In this document: positions 51,824 to 60,933 of the stretch, piece by piece | Layout: each line of letters begins with the position of its first letter | Numbering within the stretch: position 1 is the first letter of the stretch | Assembly (NCBI GenBank): GCA_038134525.1 | Contig: JAYPVI010000004.1 | Span: 124,001-188,000 of the forward strand | Length of the DNA: 64,000 nucleotides | Reading direction: 5' to 3' | Source: GCA-002727735 sp038134525 | GTDB taxonomy: Bacteria > Bacteroidota > Bacteroidia > Flavobacteriales_D > Parvicellaceae | Made by a program: the position numbers and the translations under genes | Notes under the pieces: generated by a model | Told to the model about the DNA's origin: nothing | Databases searched by the model: none | The model's input: the letters and a program-made list of their open reading frames with translations, nothing else

Positions 51824-53299
51824 TTAGTAAGCTCTGGCAAACACCACCTTTTGAGACCCCTTTTCACCAGTTAGTATGCAATTACCAGTGGTTTTGTCAT
51901 TTAAAGGAATACATCGAATAGTAGCCTTAGTTAAATCCTTAATTTTTTGCTCAGTGTCAGCATTACCGTTCCAAAAACCTTCAACAAATCCACCATCATA
52001 GTCAAGGATGTTCTTCATTTCCTCAATAGTACTTGCTTTTTTTGTGTTTTGGTTGGTAAAGTCTTTGGCCTTTTTAAAAAGATTAGCCTGCATTTCAACA
52101 AGAGTTTTTTGAACATGGTGAGTTAACTGATCCATGTCAATAATTTCTTTACTAAGAATATCTCTTCTTGCAATCTCAACAGTTCCGTTTTCAAGATCTC
52201 TAGGTCCTATGGCTATTCTAAGGGGTACTCCCTTCATTTCGTATTCAGCAAACTTCCATCCTGGTTTTTTACTATCATCATCATCAAACTTTGAAGTAAT
52301 ATCTGCAGATTTAAATGATTCTATAAGGAAATTAGCCTTTTTAGTAATAGAGTCAAGTTGTTCTTGATTTTTGTAAATAGGTACTATTACTACTTGTATT
52401 GGTGCTAATTTTGGAGGCAATACCAGACCTAAATCATCTGAATGTGTCATAATTAAAGCTCCCATTAATCTTGTTGAAACACCCCATGAAGTGGCCCAAA
52501 CATATCTCTGTTCACCATCTTTATCTGCAAACTTTACATCAAATGCTTTTGCAAAATTCTGACCTAAAAAGTGTGATGTTCCAGCTTGTAAAGCCTTTCC
52601 ATCTTGCATTAATGCTTCTATGCAATAGGTTTCTTCAGCCCCAGCAAAACGTTCATTAGCAGATTTTATTCCTTTTAAGACAGGTATAGCCATATGATTT
52701 TCAACAAAATCAGCATACACATTCAACATCTGCTCAGTTTCATCAATGGCTTCTTGCTTAGTTGCATGAGCCGTATGACCTTCTTGCCAAAGAAATTCCG
52801 CAGTGCGAAGAAATAGACGAGTCCTCATTTCCCATCTAACAACATTTGCCCACTGATTAACCAAAATTGGCAAATCTCTGTATGACTGAATCCATTTTTT
52901 GTAAGTATTCCAAATTATTGTCTCAGAAGTAGGTCTCACTATTAACTCTTCTTCTAATTTTGCATCAGGATCAACTACAACTCCTTTTCCATCTTCTGAT
53001 GTCTTTAACCTATAATGAGTAACCACAGCACATTCCTTTGCAAATCCTTCCACATGATCAGCTTCTTTACTTAAGTAAGATTTAGGAATAAATAAGGGAA
53101 AATAAGCATTTTGATGACCAGTATCTTTGAACATTTTGTCCAGTTGTTCTTTTATTTTTTCCCAAATAGCATAACCATAGGGTTTAATAATCATACAACC
53201 TCTAACATCAGAATGTTCAGCAAGGTCAGCCTTAGAAACTAACTCATTGTACCATTTTGAAAAATCTTCACTTCTTTTGACTAGCCCCTTCTTTGACAT
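51824..53299 (-). CDS. proS: Prolyl-tRNA synthetase, archaeal/eukaryote-like type
   Basis: The 491-residue class II synthetase lacks the bacterial INS editing domain and has the archaeal-type order. Motif 1 covers YGYAIWEKIKEQLDKMF, the proline site includes RPTSETIIWNTYKKWIQSY, motif 2 follows as RWEMRTRLFLRTAEFLWQEG, and motif 3 contains ATSWGVSTRLMGALIMTHSD. An anticodon-binding domain and a C-terminal tail ending in FARAY with the zinc-domain-like segment follow. This type 3 ProRS is usual in Bacteroidota. It heads an operon with the hypothetical gene 51119-51820. Confidence 0.96.
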   Translation of the reverse strand: MSKKGLVKRSEDFSKWYNELVSKADLAEHSDVRGCMIIKPYGYAIWEKIKEQLDKMFKDTGHQNAYFPLFIPKSYLSKEADHVEGFAKECAVVTHYRLKTSEDGKGVVVDPDAKLEEELIVRPTSETIIWNTYKKWIQSYRDLPILVNQWANVVRWEMRTRLFLRTAEFLWQEGHTAHATKQEAIDETEQMLNVYADFVENHMAIPVLKGIKSANERFAGAEETYCIEALMQDGKALQAGTSHFLGQNFAKAFDVKFADKDGEQRYVWATSWGVSTRLMGALIMTHSDDLGLVLPPKLAPIQVVIVPIYKNQEQLDSITKKANFLIESFKSADITSKFDDDDSKKPGWKFAEYEMKGVPLRIAIGPRDLENGTVEIARRDILSKEIIDMDQLTHHVQKTLVEMQANLFKKAKDFTNQNTKKASTIEEMKNILDYDGGFVEGFWNGNADTEQKIKDLTKATIRCIPLNDKTTGNCILTGEKGSQKVVFARAY

Positions 53300-53368
53300 A
53301 CGAAAAATTTTGTATCTGAAGCGAAAATATCAAATAAAATGAAATCGAAAATTTAGGTTAGAAATTAA

Positions 53369-54154
53369 TTATGTGTTCAGAACACGATTAAGTTTTCTTG
53401 ACATCTTGGTATTTTGCTCTTCAGCAAGCTCAGCATCAACTAAAATTCTTCCACTATGCTCATCAACTATGATCTTTTTCCTAGAAGCAATATCCAATTG
53501 AACTTGCGGTGGTATTTTTATAAATGACCCACCAGATGCTCCTCTTTCAACAGGAACAACAGCCAAACCATTCTTAGAGGCTCCTCTTATCCTTTTGTAT
53601 GCCCTAAGCAATCTGTCATCTATTGATTTTGAAGCCTTTTCTGATTCTTCTAATAATATTTTTTCTTCCTTTTCAGTTTCAGCCACAATTTCAGTTAACT
53701 CTTTCTTCTTTGCATCTAGCGCTTCTTCTTTAGCAGTAAACTGAGATTTTACTTCTTCTAATAATTCCTTCTTATTATCGATTTTTAATAAGTTTTCTTT
53801 TATCCTCTTCTCTGCTAGTTGAGCTTCTAATTCTTGGTATTCAATTTCTTTATTTAAAGAATCAAATTCTCTGTTATTTCTAACATTTTTTTGTTGCTCC
53901 TCATATTTTTTTATAGTTGATTTTGATTCTTCTATAATATTCTTTTTTTCGAGAATTATATGATTCACTTCAGCCATTTCTTCCTCAATTTTCTCTACTC
54001 TTTTATTCAATCCCTCCATCTCATCTTCAAGGTCTTTTACTTCTATTGGTAATTCTCCTCTAACCTCCCTCATTCGATCAATTCTTGAATCGATATATTG
54101 TAGGTTGTATAGTGCTCTTAATGTTTCTTCTGGTGAATATTTTTTACTAGCCAT
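53369..54154 (-). CDS. Coiled-coil protein of the zinc-ribbon (zf-RING_7/CdsZ-like) family without zinc ligands
   Basis: Residues 1-190 of this 261-residue protein are a long charged coiled coil (NRVEKIEEEMAEVNHII and many similar heptads). The C-terminal part has GLAVVPVERGASGGSFIKIP and KKIIVDEHSGRILVDAE, which is the zf-RING_7 pattern with the four ribbon Cys replaced (CGGC to SGGS, CxxC to DEHS). The protein contains no Cys at all. The family often lies beside Nif3-like genes, as here with a two-base gap. Function is not established; in other phyla it helps inclusion or flagellum proteins only in special cases. Confidence 0.82.
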   Translation of the reverse strand: MASKKYSPEETLRALYNLQYIDSRIDRMREVRGELPIEVKDLEDEMEGLNKRVEKIEEEMAEVNHIILEKKNIIEESKSTIKKYEEQQKNVRNNREFDSLNKEIEYQELEAQLAEKRIKENLLKIDNKKELLEEVKSQFTAKEEALDAKKKELTEIVAETEKEEKILLEESEKASKSIDDRLLRAYKRIRGASKNGLAVVPVERGASGGSFIKIPPQVQLDIASRKKIIVDEHSGRILVDAELAEEQNTKMSRKLNRVLNT

Positions 54155-54156
54155 CT

Positions 54157-55245
54157 TTATAAATAATTAATTGGATTCGTGTTGACAGAAGTCAAACGGA
54201 TTGCAAAATTAGTAAATTTTTTCATTAAAATGTCACGCAACAAGTCAATTGTAAATTGCTCGGATTCATAATGCCCAATATCAGCTATTAATATCTGGTT
54301 ATTTGCATCGAAAAATTGATGATACTTAAAATCTGAAGTGATGAAAATATCAGCATTTTTTGAGATGGCGTTATTTATTAAAAAACTACCTGCCCCCCCA
54401 CAAACAGCAACTCTCTTGATTTTTTTATGTAATAACCCAGTGTATCGTATAACGGAAGCCTTAAATTTATTCTTTACATGATTCAAAAATTCGATTTCTG
54501 ATATCTCTTTATCTAATTCTCCAATAAGTCCTGCACCAAATTTAGAAGCATTTAAAACAGGATAAATATCATATGCAACCTCTTCATAGGGGTGACTAAT
54601 CTTCATAGCTGTAATCACTTCAGTTAATTTATATTTTGGAAGTATAGTCTCTAATTTTTGTTCTTTTTCAAAAGATAGTTTATTTAACTTACCAGAAAAT
54701 GGGTTTGCCCCGTCTTTTGGGCAAAAAGTACCCTCACCAACGGATGAGAAACTACAATTACTATATTGCCCAATATGCCCGGCTCCTGCCTCAAAAACTG
54801 CATCTCTTACTTTAGAAAGATGGTCATTTGGTACATAAACAGCCAACTTAAGCAAGTTATTTAAAGGTTTTAAAATTTCTCTGCTATGCAAATTCAACAT
54901 ATCAGCTATTTTTCCATTCACACCTACAGACACATTATCTAAGTTGGTATGAATAGCGTATATATTTATGGCATTTTGAATGGCTTTGTATACACATGAA
55001 GATGGGTAGACAGTATTTGTTATTTTTTTAAGACCAGAAAAAATAAGAGGATGGTGAGCAATTATAAGATTACAATTTAAGTTGATAGCTTCATTCACCA
55101 CGTCTTCAGTGACATCTAAACATATCAGCACACCTTTAGTCTCATCATTTCCATTTCCAATAATTAAACCAGAGTTATCATATTCCTCTTGTAATTGAAG
55201 CGGTGCTATGGTTTCTAAATAATTTGTTACATCTTTGACTTTCAT
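54157..55245 (-). CDS. Nif3-like dinuclear metal centre protein
   Basis: The 362-residue protein has the Nif3/YbgI metal ligands in LIIAHHPLIFSGLKKI, AIHTNLDNVSVGVN and, at the C-terminus, DIGHYESEQFTIDLL, with an inserted middle domain (around residues 130-235) as in Bacteroidota and Firmicutes members. It forms a toroidal hexamer in solved structures. Often called GTP cyclohydrolase I type 2, but activity is not established. It is divergent from lpxK with 30 bases between starts; TATATTTG in that gap is a likely -7 box for this gene. Confidence 0.93.
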   Translation of the reverse strand: MKVKDVTNYLETIAPLQLQEEYDNSGLIIGNGNDETKGVLICLDVTEDVVNEAINLNCNLIIAHHPLIFSGLKKITNTVYPSSCVYKAIQNAINIYAIHTNLDNVSVGVNGKIADMLNLHSREILKPLNNLLKLAVYVPNDHLSKVRDAVFEAGAGHIGQYSNCSFSSVGEGTFCPKDGANPFSGKLNKLSFEKEQKLETILPKYKLTEVITAMKISHPYEEVAYDIYPVLNASKFGAGLIGELDKEISEIEFLNHVKNKFKASVIRYTGLLHKKIKRVAVCGGAGSFLINNAISKNADIFITSDFKYHQFFDANNQILIADIGHYESEQFTIDLLRDILMKKFTNFAIRLTSVNTNPINYL

Positions 55246-55275
55246 ATCTAACGCATATAATTCAAATATAATCGA

Positions 55276-56319
55276 ATGAAGCGGTTCAAATGGCTTTTAT
55301 TCCCATTTAGTATGCTCTTTTGGAGCATTACAGGTCTAAGAAATCTTTTCTACGATCTTAATTGGCTGAAGTCAATTTCCTTTGATTTACCCATAATTAA
55401 TATTGGCAATATTACCGTTGGTGGTACCGGAAAAACGCCACATATCATCTATCTAGGTGAATTGCTAAACAATACACAATACCCAGCATTTTTATCAAAA
55501 GGTTATAAAAGAGTAACAAATGAGTTTTATATAGTCGAAAAAAATTCAAAAGTTAGATGGGTAGGTGACGAAGCATTAATGATCAAAAAAAAATTTCCTA
55601 ACAATATAGTAGCGGTAGATCACAACAGAGTCAATGGTGTACTCAAATTAAAAGATCAACATTTTAAAATTGATTGTATTTTATTAGATGATGCTTTTCA
55701 ACACCGATCAATAAATCCTGGACTTAATATTTTACTAGTAGACTATAATAGACCCCTTTTTTCTGATTTTATTTTACCATTTGGGGAACTTAGAGAATCA
55801 AGTAAAAACAAAAAAAGAGCCGACTTAGTTATTGTTACAAAATGTCCTGAAAAACTTAGTAAGGAACAGGCTATTACATTTTCAAAAAAGATGAATTTAC
55901 ATTGTGAGATTTATTTTACATACTTAAAATATGATGGTATTCAGTCCATTTTTAATAAAGAGGATAAAGAGATGTCATTCTTATCAGAAAAGAAAATAAT
56001 TCTTGTTACTGGAATAGCCAATCAAAGTCCCATCATTAATCTCTTAGAAAGAAGAAAATGTGAAATCATTCGTTTAGAATACCCCGATCACTACAATTAC
56101 AAAAAAGAGGATATTGAAAAAATATTATCAAAGCACAAAGAGTATAAGGAAGCTGTAATCCTAACAACTGAAAAAGATGCCCAAAAACTTATAGAATTTA
56201 AAGCACTCTTTTCTGTACAAGTATTCTTTTTGAAGTTAAATATTGATTTTCATTGGAATAAGGATAAATTTGATAAAAAAATAATTGAGTATGCTAGAGG
56301 CAATAAAACAAACAGCTGA
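55276..56319 (+). CDS. lpxK: Tetraacyldisaccharide 4'-kinase LpxK
   Basis: The 347-residue protein phosphorylates the 4' position of lipid A disaccharide at the inner membrane. An N-terminal hydrophobic anchor (WLLFPFSMLFWSITGLRN) is followed by the Walker A loop NIGNITVGGTGKTP at residues 42-55, LLDDAFQHRSINPG near 137-150 and LPFGELRESSK. The C-terminal part includes LTTEKDAQKLIEFK. LpxK shows that the organism makes lipid A, so is an outer-membrane diderm. It overlaps the nucleoside phosphorylase gene by about 29 bases. Confidence 0.95.
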   Translation: MKRFKWLLFPFSMLFWSITGLRNLFYDLNWLKSISFDLPIINIGNITVGGTGKTPHIIYLGELLNNTQYPAFLSKGYKRVTNEFYIVEKNSKVRWVGDEALMIKKKFPNNIVAVDHNRVNGVLKLKDQHFKIDCILLDDAFQHRSINPGLNILLVDYNRPLFSDFILPFGELRESSKNKKRADLVIVTKCPEKLSKEQAITFSKKMNLHCEIYFTYLKYDGIQSIFNKEDKEMSFLSEKKIILVTGIANQSPIINLLERRKCEIIRLEYPDHYNYKKEDIEKILSKHKEYKEAVILTTEKDAQKLIEFKALFSVQVFFLKLNIDFHWNKDKFDKKIIEYARGNKTNS

Positions 56320-57103
56320 TTTTCTTAAAGAAAAAACAAATTTTAATCCTGAAATAGGAATCATTTTAGGTACTGGATTAGGAGGACTTGTCAATGAAAT
56401 TGATACTACTCATGCCATTCCATATGAAGAAATCCCAAATTTTCCTGTATCAACTGTAGAAGGACACAAAGGTCAACTTATTTTTGGAGAACTAGGAGGC
56501 AAAAAAGTGGTAGCTATGCAGGGCCGATTTCATTTTTATGAAGGATACACCATGAATGAATTGGTTTTTCCTGTTAGAGTAATGAAGTTTTTGGGTATTA
56601 GCAAACTCATGGTTAGCAATGCCTCAGGTGGTGTTAATCCAGCTTTTGAAATTGGAGATATAATGTTAATTTCAGATCACATCAATTTATTTCCAACTAA
56701 TCCGCTAATGGGGCCTAATTTAGATGAACTAGGGCCACGCTTTCCAGATATGAGTGAAGCTTACAGTAAAGAAATTTTAAAAGAGGCTGAAAATGTAGCA
56801 GCTAAAATGAATATAAAAGTAGTTAAAGGTATTTATGCTGGCCTTTCAGGACCAACGCTAGAAACTCCTGCAGAATACATGTATGTGAGGAATATTGGTG
56901 CAGATGCAGTAGGAATGAGCACAGTACCCGAAGTGATTGCAGCCAGACATATGGGAATTCCTTGTTTTGGAGTTTCTGTTATAACAGATCTAGGAGTTCC
57001 TGGGAAAATTGTTGAAGTAACTCATGAAGATGTTCAAAAAGTAGCTTCTAAAGCAGAGTTAATTTTAACTAAAATGGTGAAAGAGCTATTTGAAAGAATT
57101 TAG
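56291..57103 (+). CDS. punA: Purine nucleoside phosphorylase (type II, trimeric)
   Basis: About 270 residues from the ATG at 56291, preferred to the TTG six bases before. It has GIILGTGLGGLVNEID, VEGHKGQLIFGELGGKKV, MQGRFHFYEGYTMNEL, VSNASGGVNPAFEIGDIM and DAVGMSTVPEVIAARHMG, matching trimeric PNP that splits inosine and guanosine with phosphate. It overlaps the lpxK end and is followed one base later by gatB, so it is in the same operon. Confidence 0.95.
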   Translation: MLEAIKQTADFLKEKTNFNPEIGIILGTGLGGLVNEIDTTHAIPYEEIPNFPVSTVEGHKGQLIFGELGGKKVVAMQGRFHFYEGYTMNELVFPVRVMKFLGISKLMVSNASGGVNPAFEIGDIMLISDHINLFPTNPLMGPNLDELGPRFPDMSEAYSKEILKEAENVAAKMNIKVVKGIYAGLSGPTLETPAEYMYVRNIGADAVGMSTVPEVIAARHMGIPCFGVSVITDLGVPGKIVEVTHEDVQKVASKAELILTKMVKELFERI

Positions 57104-57104
57104 C

Positions 57105-58568
57105 ATGGATATTCAAGAGGCGTTAAAAAAATATGAACCAGTTATTGGAATTGAGATTCATGCACAACTAAAAACAAAAAGCAAGGCCTACTGCGGAGAT
57201 CTCAATGAATATGGACACGTACCCAATTCTTTAACTTCTGCTATATCACTAGGACATCCTGGAACATTACCAAAATTTAATGCAGAAGTGCTAAATCATG
57301 CTATAAAGCTAGGGTTGGCATGCCGTTGTGACATTACAAATGAAATGCACTTCGATAGAAAAAATTACTTCTACGCAGATTTGCCTAAAGGTTATCAAAT
57401 CACTCAGGATAAAACTCCAGTATGTAGAAATGGAAGCGTATTGATTCGCCTCAAAGATGGAACTGAAAAAAAAATACAACTAACTCGAATCCACATGGAG
57501 GAAGATTCTGGGAAAAGCACCCATGACCTTGATCCGTTGTATACTCTTATTGATCTAAATAGAGCTGGAGTACCTCTATTAGAAATCGTAACTGAGCCCG
57601 TCATAAAATCTTCAGAAGAAGCTTATCAATATGTCACTGAAATCAGAAAACTATTAAGGTACCTTGACATTTGTGATGGCAATATGGAAGAAGGTAGTAT
57701 GCGATGTGATGTAAATGTATCTATTATGCCCAAAGGAAGTGATCGATATGGACAACGTGTAGAAATCAAAAATTTAAATTCCATAAGAAATGTTCAGCGT
57801 TCAATTGACTTTGAAATAAGTAGACATGCCGATTTATTAACACAAAATAAAGAAGTTGCAGTAGAAACTAGAACATTTGATGCACCATCTGGAACAACTA
57901 TAGCCATGCGTAAAAAAGAAGCTGCTCACGATTATCGTTATTTTCCAGAACCAGATTTAAACCCCATTAAAATCACTGCAGAACAATTAGCTGAAATCCA
58001 AAATGAAATGCCACCTCTCCCAAATGAGCTTTACAAGAAATTCACATCTAACTTCAAACTATCATCATATGATACATTAGTGCTGTTAGAACAAAAAGAA
58101 ATTGCATTTTATTTTCTAGATATTTTAAATTATACTGATAATTATAAATCTGCAGCCAACTGGGTCATGGTAAACATCAAATCCCATTTAAATCAACAAG
58201 CCATATCTATAGATGAACTTGAAATTAAACCCTCATTTATTGCTGAATTGATTAAATTAATTGATGATAACAAGATTAGCCACTCATTAGCATCTCAGAA
58301 AGTATTTCCAAGTATGATTAAAAACCCTCAAGATAGTCCTACTTCTATTGCAGAAAAAAACAATTGGATAAGTCAATCAAATGAAGATGATTTAAGTTCT
58401 ATCATCATTAAAATTTTTGAAGACAACCCCAATGAAACTAAACGTTTTAAAGAAGGGGAAAAAAAATTAACTGGGTTTTTTATGGGTCAAATCATGAAAG
58501 CAACTAAAGGTACCGCAAATCCTAAAATGACTGCCCAATTAATAAATCAACTCATTAATAATCAATGA
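57105..58568 (+). CDS. gatB: Aspartyl/glutamyl-tRNA amidotransferase subunit B
   Basis: The product of about 487 residues has YEPVIGIEIHAQLKTKSKAY and SAISLGHPGTLPKFN, FDRKNYFYADLPKGYQITQ, ITRIHMEEDSGKSTHD-like codons (read as LTRIHMEEDSGKS), EGSMRCDVNVSI, KNLNSIRNVQRSI and DYRYFPEPDL, then the GatB/YqeY C-terminal domain. It transfers ammonia to Glu-tRNA(Gln) or Asp-tRNA(Asn) with GatA and GatC, which are not in the window. ATG at 57105 fits the family start better than upstream codons inside the PNP gene. Confidence 0.96.
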   Translation: MDIQEALKKYEPVIGIEIHAQLKTKSKAYCGDLNEYGHVPNSLTSAISLGHPGTLPKFNAEVLNHAIKLGLACRCDITNEMHFDRKNYFYADLPKGYQITQDKTPVCRNGSVLIRLKDGTEKKIQLTRIHMEEDSGKSTHDLDPLYTLIDLNRAGVPLLEIVTEPVIKSSEEAYQYVTEIRKLLRYLDICDGNMEEGSMRCDVNVSIMPKGSDRYGQRVEIKNLNSIRNVQRSIDFEISRHADLLTQNKEVAVETRTFDAPSGTTIAMRKKEAAHDYRYFPEPDLNPIKITAEQLAEIQNEMPPLPNELYKKFTSNFKLSSYDTLVLLEQKEIAFYFLDILNYTDNYKSAANWVMVNIKSHLNQQAISIDELEIKPSFIAELIKLIDDNKISHSLASQKVFPSMIKNPQDSPTSIAEKNNWISQSNEDDLSSIIIKIFEDNPNETKRFKEGEKKLTGFFMGQIMKATKGTANPKMTAQLINQLINNQ

Positions 58569-59671
58569 TTAGATTTTGTATCATCCTTACTTTATTCATT
58601 TGTTCATGTAATAAAGTAGATCAATATGTTTTGAATGTAAATACCAAAAGTCCAAATCCTTTCTTTATTTTTGAATATATAGATAATGAATTGAAAAAGG
58701 TAGACTCTTCGTTTAACGAATCGGGTAAACATATTTTTAATTTCAAAAATGCAAAACATCAGGTGTATTGGTGTGGAGAAAGCACAAATAGATGCTTTGT
58801 TTTTATAGCTAAACCTATAGGAGAATGTCAAGTAAATGTGAATGAGTTTGACGTCACAAAAATGAAGGTAGAAAAAGATTCTGTAAACATCATACTTCAC
58901 GATTTTTTTCAAAAAAGGGTAAATTTCATCGAAACATATGACTCAGCAGATGATAGCCATAAAAATGATATACTAGATTCATTTTACACCTATTTAAAAA
59001 CATTTATTAATGAACATAAAGATTCTCCAGCAATACTTATGACATTAAATGATCTTGTATTGAACCCCTTTCAATTTATTAATGAAATTAATTTGATTAA
59101 AAAGGTTTCTGAAGAAAAATACGATAATCCATCTTATTTAAAGGAGGTAGAAAATTTAATACAGATTGCCAACAAACAAGAAAGAAATAACAATCTTCAA
59201 CTTCAACGTGAAAAAGAAGCAGCTGTAAGAAGAAAAAAACTCGGTTTAGAAATCGGGCAAACTGCTCCTGAAATAGTATTGAAAAGTCCCGAAGGTAAAA
59301 CATTTAAGTTAAGTGATTTAAAAGATAAAATTGTTTTACTTGATTTCTGGGCTTCATGGTGCAAACCGTGTAGAATAGAAAACCCCAATGTGGTTCAATT
59401 ATACAAAGAATTTAAAGAAAATGGATTTACAATATTTAGTGTGTCTCTTGATCAAAAATTGGAACCATGGCAAAAAGCGATTGATACTGATCAATTAATA
59501 TGGCCTTATCATGTGAGCGACTTAAAAGGCTGGTATTCTACAGCAGCCCAAAAATATGGTATTGAGAGTATACCAAGCACTTTTTTACTAGATAAAGGGA
59601 ATAAAATAGTGGCGTATAATCTAAGAGGAGATAAGCTCATTCAAAAGGTAAAAGAATTAATAAATGATTGA
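58565..59671 (+). CDS. TlpA-like thioredoxin-fold lipoprotein
   Basis: The 368-residue protein has a lipoprotein signal (FCIILTLFICSCNK), an N-terminal DUF4369-like beta region, a helical middle and a C-terminal thioredoxin domain starting about residue 225 with IGQTAPEIVLKSPEG. The redox site is WASWCKPCRIEN with Cys266 and Cys269, and the cis-Pro lies in GIESIPSTFLLDKG. Such proteins reduce disulfides or cytochrome c apoproteins outside the inner membrane. The ATG overlaps the gatB stop by four bases. Confidence 0.88.
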   Translation: MIRFCIILTLFICSCNKVDQYVLNVNTKSPNPFFIFEYIDNELKKVDSSFNESGKHIFNFKNAKHQVYWCGESTNRCFVFIAKPIGECQVNVNEFDVTKMKVEKDSVNIILHDFFQKRVNFIETYDSADDSHKNDILDSFYTYLKTFINEHKDSPAILMTLNDLVLNPFQFINEINLIKKVSEEKYDNPSYLKEVENLIQIANKQERNNNLQLQREKEAAVRRKKLGLEIGQTAPEIVLKSPEGKTFKLSDLKDKIVLLDFWASWCKPCRIENPNVVQLYKEFKENGFTIFSVSLDQKLEPWQKAIDTDQLIWPYHVSDLKGWYSTAAQKYGIESIPSTFLLDKGNKIVAYNLRGDKLIQKVKELIND

Positions 59672-60911
59672 GCCAAAAATTATCTTATCATTAAGGAAGT
59701 TAACTACTTTTTTTTCACTATTAATTATTGCCTTTAATTCTGTTGGACAACTAATCCAGTACGATATTATTGGATACTACTCAAAAGACTCACTTAAAAT
59801 TATTTGGAAACAAAAAAAAATTCCAAAATCTATAGCAAATATTAAGCATGGTGTTTCTATTTATAGAGTTAAGTATTTCACGAAATGGATTGACGGAAGT
59901 AATATTATAGCAACGGGAAGTATGTTTATACCAGATAATTCTAAAAAAAATCCTCTATTAGTTTATAATCATGGAACAAGAGTTAAAAAAGGAGCTCCTA
60001 AAATTTTAAGTGGAGAGAACATTATTGCCATTATATTTTCAACTGATGGATATAATGTTATTTGTCCAGATTTTATTGGTCTAGGCGAAGGAGAAAAATC
60101 ACACCTTTATTGCCATATAGAGACAGAAGCAAGTGCGGGAATTGATTTTATAAGAATTAGTAACGAAATATTAAATGATCTAGGCAAACCTAAATTTAAT
60201 CAGCTATTTATAACAGGTTATTCTCAGGGTGGGCATGCTGCTCTAGCACAATTAAAAGTAATAGAAAGAGATTATCCTAATTTAGGAGTCGAAGCATGTA
60301 GCCCCATGTCAGGTCCATACGATTTAGGTGGGATTCAAGAAGAAATCATGTATCATAATTATCCGTACAGTGCTTATTTACCCTACCTTTTGAAAAGCTT
60401 AAATACAGCTTACGATTTATTTAGTGAAAATCGATTTTACAACATTTTTAAGCCTCCTTATGACTCAGTTGCTAGGCATATGTATGATGGTCAACATAAA
60501 TTACAAAAAATTAATGAATATCTTCCTGAAAAACCAATAGATATGATACAAGAAGGTTTTATCAAAAGATATAAAAATGATCCGAATTTTGAATTAAGAA
60601 AACTGCTTCTTATAAATGCATTAAGTGATTTTTCACCAAAAGCTCCAGTTCAATTGTGTTTCTGTGAAGGAGATAATGTTGTCCCTCATGAAAATAGTAT
60701 TGTTACATATGAGAACATGATAAAATCTGGTTCAAAAAATGTATTTTTAAAATCAGGTGGTAAGAAATTTAATCATAACAAATGTGCTGGAACGTCATCT
60801 ATTTATACCAAATTTTTCTTTGACCGATATTTGAACAATAAAATATTTTTTAAAAAAGGCCCCATCATTAAAAGAGTTTTATTGACATATTATAAAATGT
60901 TTCTATCATAG
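59664..60911 (+). CDS. Exported alpha/beta hydrolase (lipase/acylaminoacyl-esterase-like)
   Basis: The 415-residue protein has an N-terminal hydrophobic signal (LTTFFSLLIIAFNSVGQ). LLVYNHGTRVKKGAP marks the oxyanion strand, NVICPDFIGLGEGEKS the next strand, and ITGYSQGGHAALAQLK carries the nucleophile Ser187. The later VQLCFCEGDNVVPHENSI has the Asp and a His in GGKKFNHNKCAGTS is the likely third member. The pattern resembles secretory lipases. Overlaps the TlpA-like gene by eight bases, so they are co-translated. Substrate unknown. Confidence 0.85.
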   Translation: MIEPKIILSLRKLTTFFSLLIIAFNSVGQLIQYDIIGYYSKDSLKIIWKQKKIPKSIANIKHGVSIYRVKYFTKWIDGSNIIATGSMFIPDNSKKNPLLVYNHGTRVKKGAPKILSGENIIAIIFSTDGYNVICPDFIGLGEGEKSHLYCHIETEASAGIDFIRISNEILNDLGKPKFNQLFITGYSQGGHAALAQLKVIERDYPNLGVEACSPMSGPYDLGGIQEEIMYHNYPYSAYLPYLLKSLNTAYDLFSENRFYNIFKPPYDSVARHMYDGQHKLQKINEYLPEKPIDMIQEGFIKRYKNDPNFELRKLLLINALSDFSPKAPVQLCFCEGDNVVPHENSIVTYENMIKSGSKNVFLKSGGKKFNHNKCAGTSSIYTKFFFDRYLNNKIFFKKGPIIKRVLLTYYKMFLS

Positions 60912-60933
60912 AAAGAATTGTACTAGTTATTTC

